Of a stretch of 64,000 bases of DNA, positions 62,479 to 64,000 are shown in pieces; the first letter of the stretch is position 1; every line of letters begins with the position of its first letter. The stretch is from Zeugodacus cucurbitae (lineage: Eukaryota > Arthropoda > Insecta > Diptera > Tephritidae): the NCBI RefSeq assembly GCF_028554725.1, contig NC_071669.1, positions 50,237,501 through 50,301,500 on the forward strand. The letters run 5' to 3'. Under the pieces are notes generated by a model. That model did no database searches. It saw only the letters and a program-made list of their open reading frames with translations, and was not told where the DNA came from. A program made the translations under genes and the position numbers.

Positions 62479-64000
62479 CGAGATTCATGTGGTAAGGCTA
62501 AAACCCTTACTGGTTGCTAGAATTTGTTTGATTCGAAATTCGAGATGAGATCATTTGAACACTTTTTTTTAATGTACCGCCATTTGACGATCAAGGTCGA
62601 TACAAATTGGATCTCACTCCTTCAATTACCCAGCTAAACTAGCGGGAACAGTAATAAAGCGCCCAAAACAGATATGTGATGACCTCAAGGCGCTCTATTA
62701 ATACATATTATCCAACTACAGGAATTTTCTGACATAGAACCTTGTCTTTAGTATCTCATGTGTGATTCCAATATCACGAAACATCTATAGAACCTAATTT
62801 ATTGCCAGATGAACTTATCATAGCCGTATTTATTTTGAGTTCCTCCGATAGGGTTCCAACTCAGTAGTGAGCTACCAGTTTCCTTGTCAATATTAGGTAT
62901 TTTCTGACTTAAAAAGTTAAGGACGAAGATCCAAAGTTTAGAAAAGATTTTTACATTATTCTCAGAATGTTTTAATCTCACTCTACTTTACGGTTTTTTT
63001 TTGTTATGTAGTAGCTGCAGGAAACATTTTAAGAAACGCTGTCGATTTGAAAATCGTTGAACCGGATTCCATCCTTGGACCGGATTGTCGTTTCCAGTTA
63101 ATTATATTGGACTAACGTGGAAACAAACAGCATATATTAAGTTAAGTGTTAAGGGTTTTAAACCTTTTTATGACAAACTAGAATTCTTCCTATAAGGTTA
63201 TAGAAATTCAGTTAAGACCTCCCTTAATAGTATTTTTCTGATGTTTGATTAAATTTTTGAAAGACAGTAGTCATCAGTGATTATACTTTGTTATAAAATA
63301 TTTAATAAATTTTGGAAATTCAATGCTTCATCACGAATGGGTCTCTTTAGCATGAAATTAGAGAGAAATATTGATAGAGAGCCACTCAGTTTGGCATCAG
63401 TCGGCGTGAAGCGGTCCTTCTCATTTTTCGTATTTTGAAAAATAGGTATGTATGTATGTCATTATGCTATAGCTTGTCTCAAACGTGCTTAGAACATTTC
63501 AAAGGTCCTTTGATTGAGTTACAGTCGATGATTCACAGGCACACTCACCAAACTGATACAATAAAAAATTGGCATTCCTGAAATTCCTTCTTGCCATACA
63601 TCCTAACAAATAAACATGATTTCTTAGAAATACATTGCAGCTATTTATAATTTCTTTTCTTTTTACGAATGCAATGCATTATTTTCTTATACATACATAC
63701 ATATACATACCAACATTTGTTGGAAGGAAGTGTTTAGTTTTGTGCGCACATTCCACAGACTCAGACAACGTTTGCTGTTGTTTTTTCTACCTTAATGAGG
63801 CTTCTGTATTCAATTTAGATTTTGACTTCAGGTAACAAAATGCCATAAAAGACGCACTAGAAGGTATTGTGCGGCATCGCACGCTGCAACTGTCATGTCT
63901 TGCCAAAAAGAAAAAATGCCGAGCATAGAATCACTTGAACAAATATTTATTCAACTTTTTGTTGTTGTTGTATTTTCTTTGTTTTTGCTAAGCTGATGCT
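62479..64000. other. AT-rich DNA, no gene recognised
   Basis: Probably a continuation of the p130CAS 5' intron. CATACA/TATG microsatellites lie near 63445-63460 and 63690-63712, and a (GTT)n run near 63960. Confidence 0.45.

Noticed and set aside
1..64000. tRNA, rRNA or known microRNA genes
   Set aside because: No tRNA A/B box pair (such as GGTTCGANTCC with a cloverleaf), no rRNA core and no miRNA sequence that I recognise was found on either strand.

Overview
This window is insect nuclear DNA, almost certainly from a higher fly and probably a tephritid fruit fly. That inference rests on short AT-rich introns with GT/AG borders, proteins that read as orthologues of Drosophila genes, and a dense load of RTE-like and RNase H-bearing LINEs, mariners and hairpin-ended repeats. 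It has no bacterial or viral character. All gene models were assembled by hand from reading frames, splice signals and intron phase. No search or alignment was run.

Layout, left to right: (1) 1-8765, minus strand, a partial LHFPL/TMHS four-pass membrane protein gene whose 3' end lies off the left edge; its 5.6-kb first coding intron holds two LINE insertions with intact target-site duplications. (2) 8.8-30.6 kb, a gene-poor stretch of repeats: hairpin-ended 1.4-kb elements, decayed mariners, a perfect-TIR MITE, minisatellites and broken LINEs. (3) 30611-34544, plus strand, a complete ten-exon kinesin-5 (Klp61F), 1071 aa. (4) 35328-47715, minus strand, a complete six-exon two-pore-domain potassium channel, 763 aa, with an unusually long cytoplasmic loop. 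Its introns carry a minisatellite with perfect AGGTCA-T-TGACCT palindromes and, on the other strand, a nested gene for a secreted Gly/Gln/Tyr/Pro-rich protein (45999-46985). (5) 48917-50155, minus strand, Mtch, a mitochondrial carrier homologue, 326 aa. (6) 50630-52455, plus strand, a TruA-type tRNA pseudouridine synthase (PUSL1-like, 325 aa) whose last 29 coding bases overlap, in another frame, the start of a DUSP19-like dual-specificity phosphatase (201 aa). (7) 54350-56293, minus strand, the C-terminal 627 residues of p130CAS; the SH3 exon is not in the window. (8) 56.3-64 kb, upstream of p130CAS and probably its 5' intron, with a very recent LINE insertion.

The genes do not form one pathway. 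They look like a conserved dipteran neighbourhood: Klp61F and the channel converge, Mtch and PUSL1 diverge from a 474-bp spacer, and the phosphatase and p130CAS converge. The most unusual signals are the overlapping synthase/phosphatase frames and the nuclear-receptor palindrome array inside the channel gene. The transposon record is also informative: one LINE has the structure expected of twin priming, and another acts as a pre-insertion reference that fixes the ends of a hairpin-ended element.
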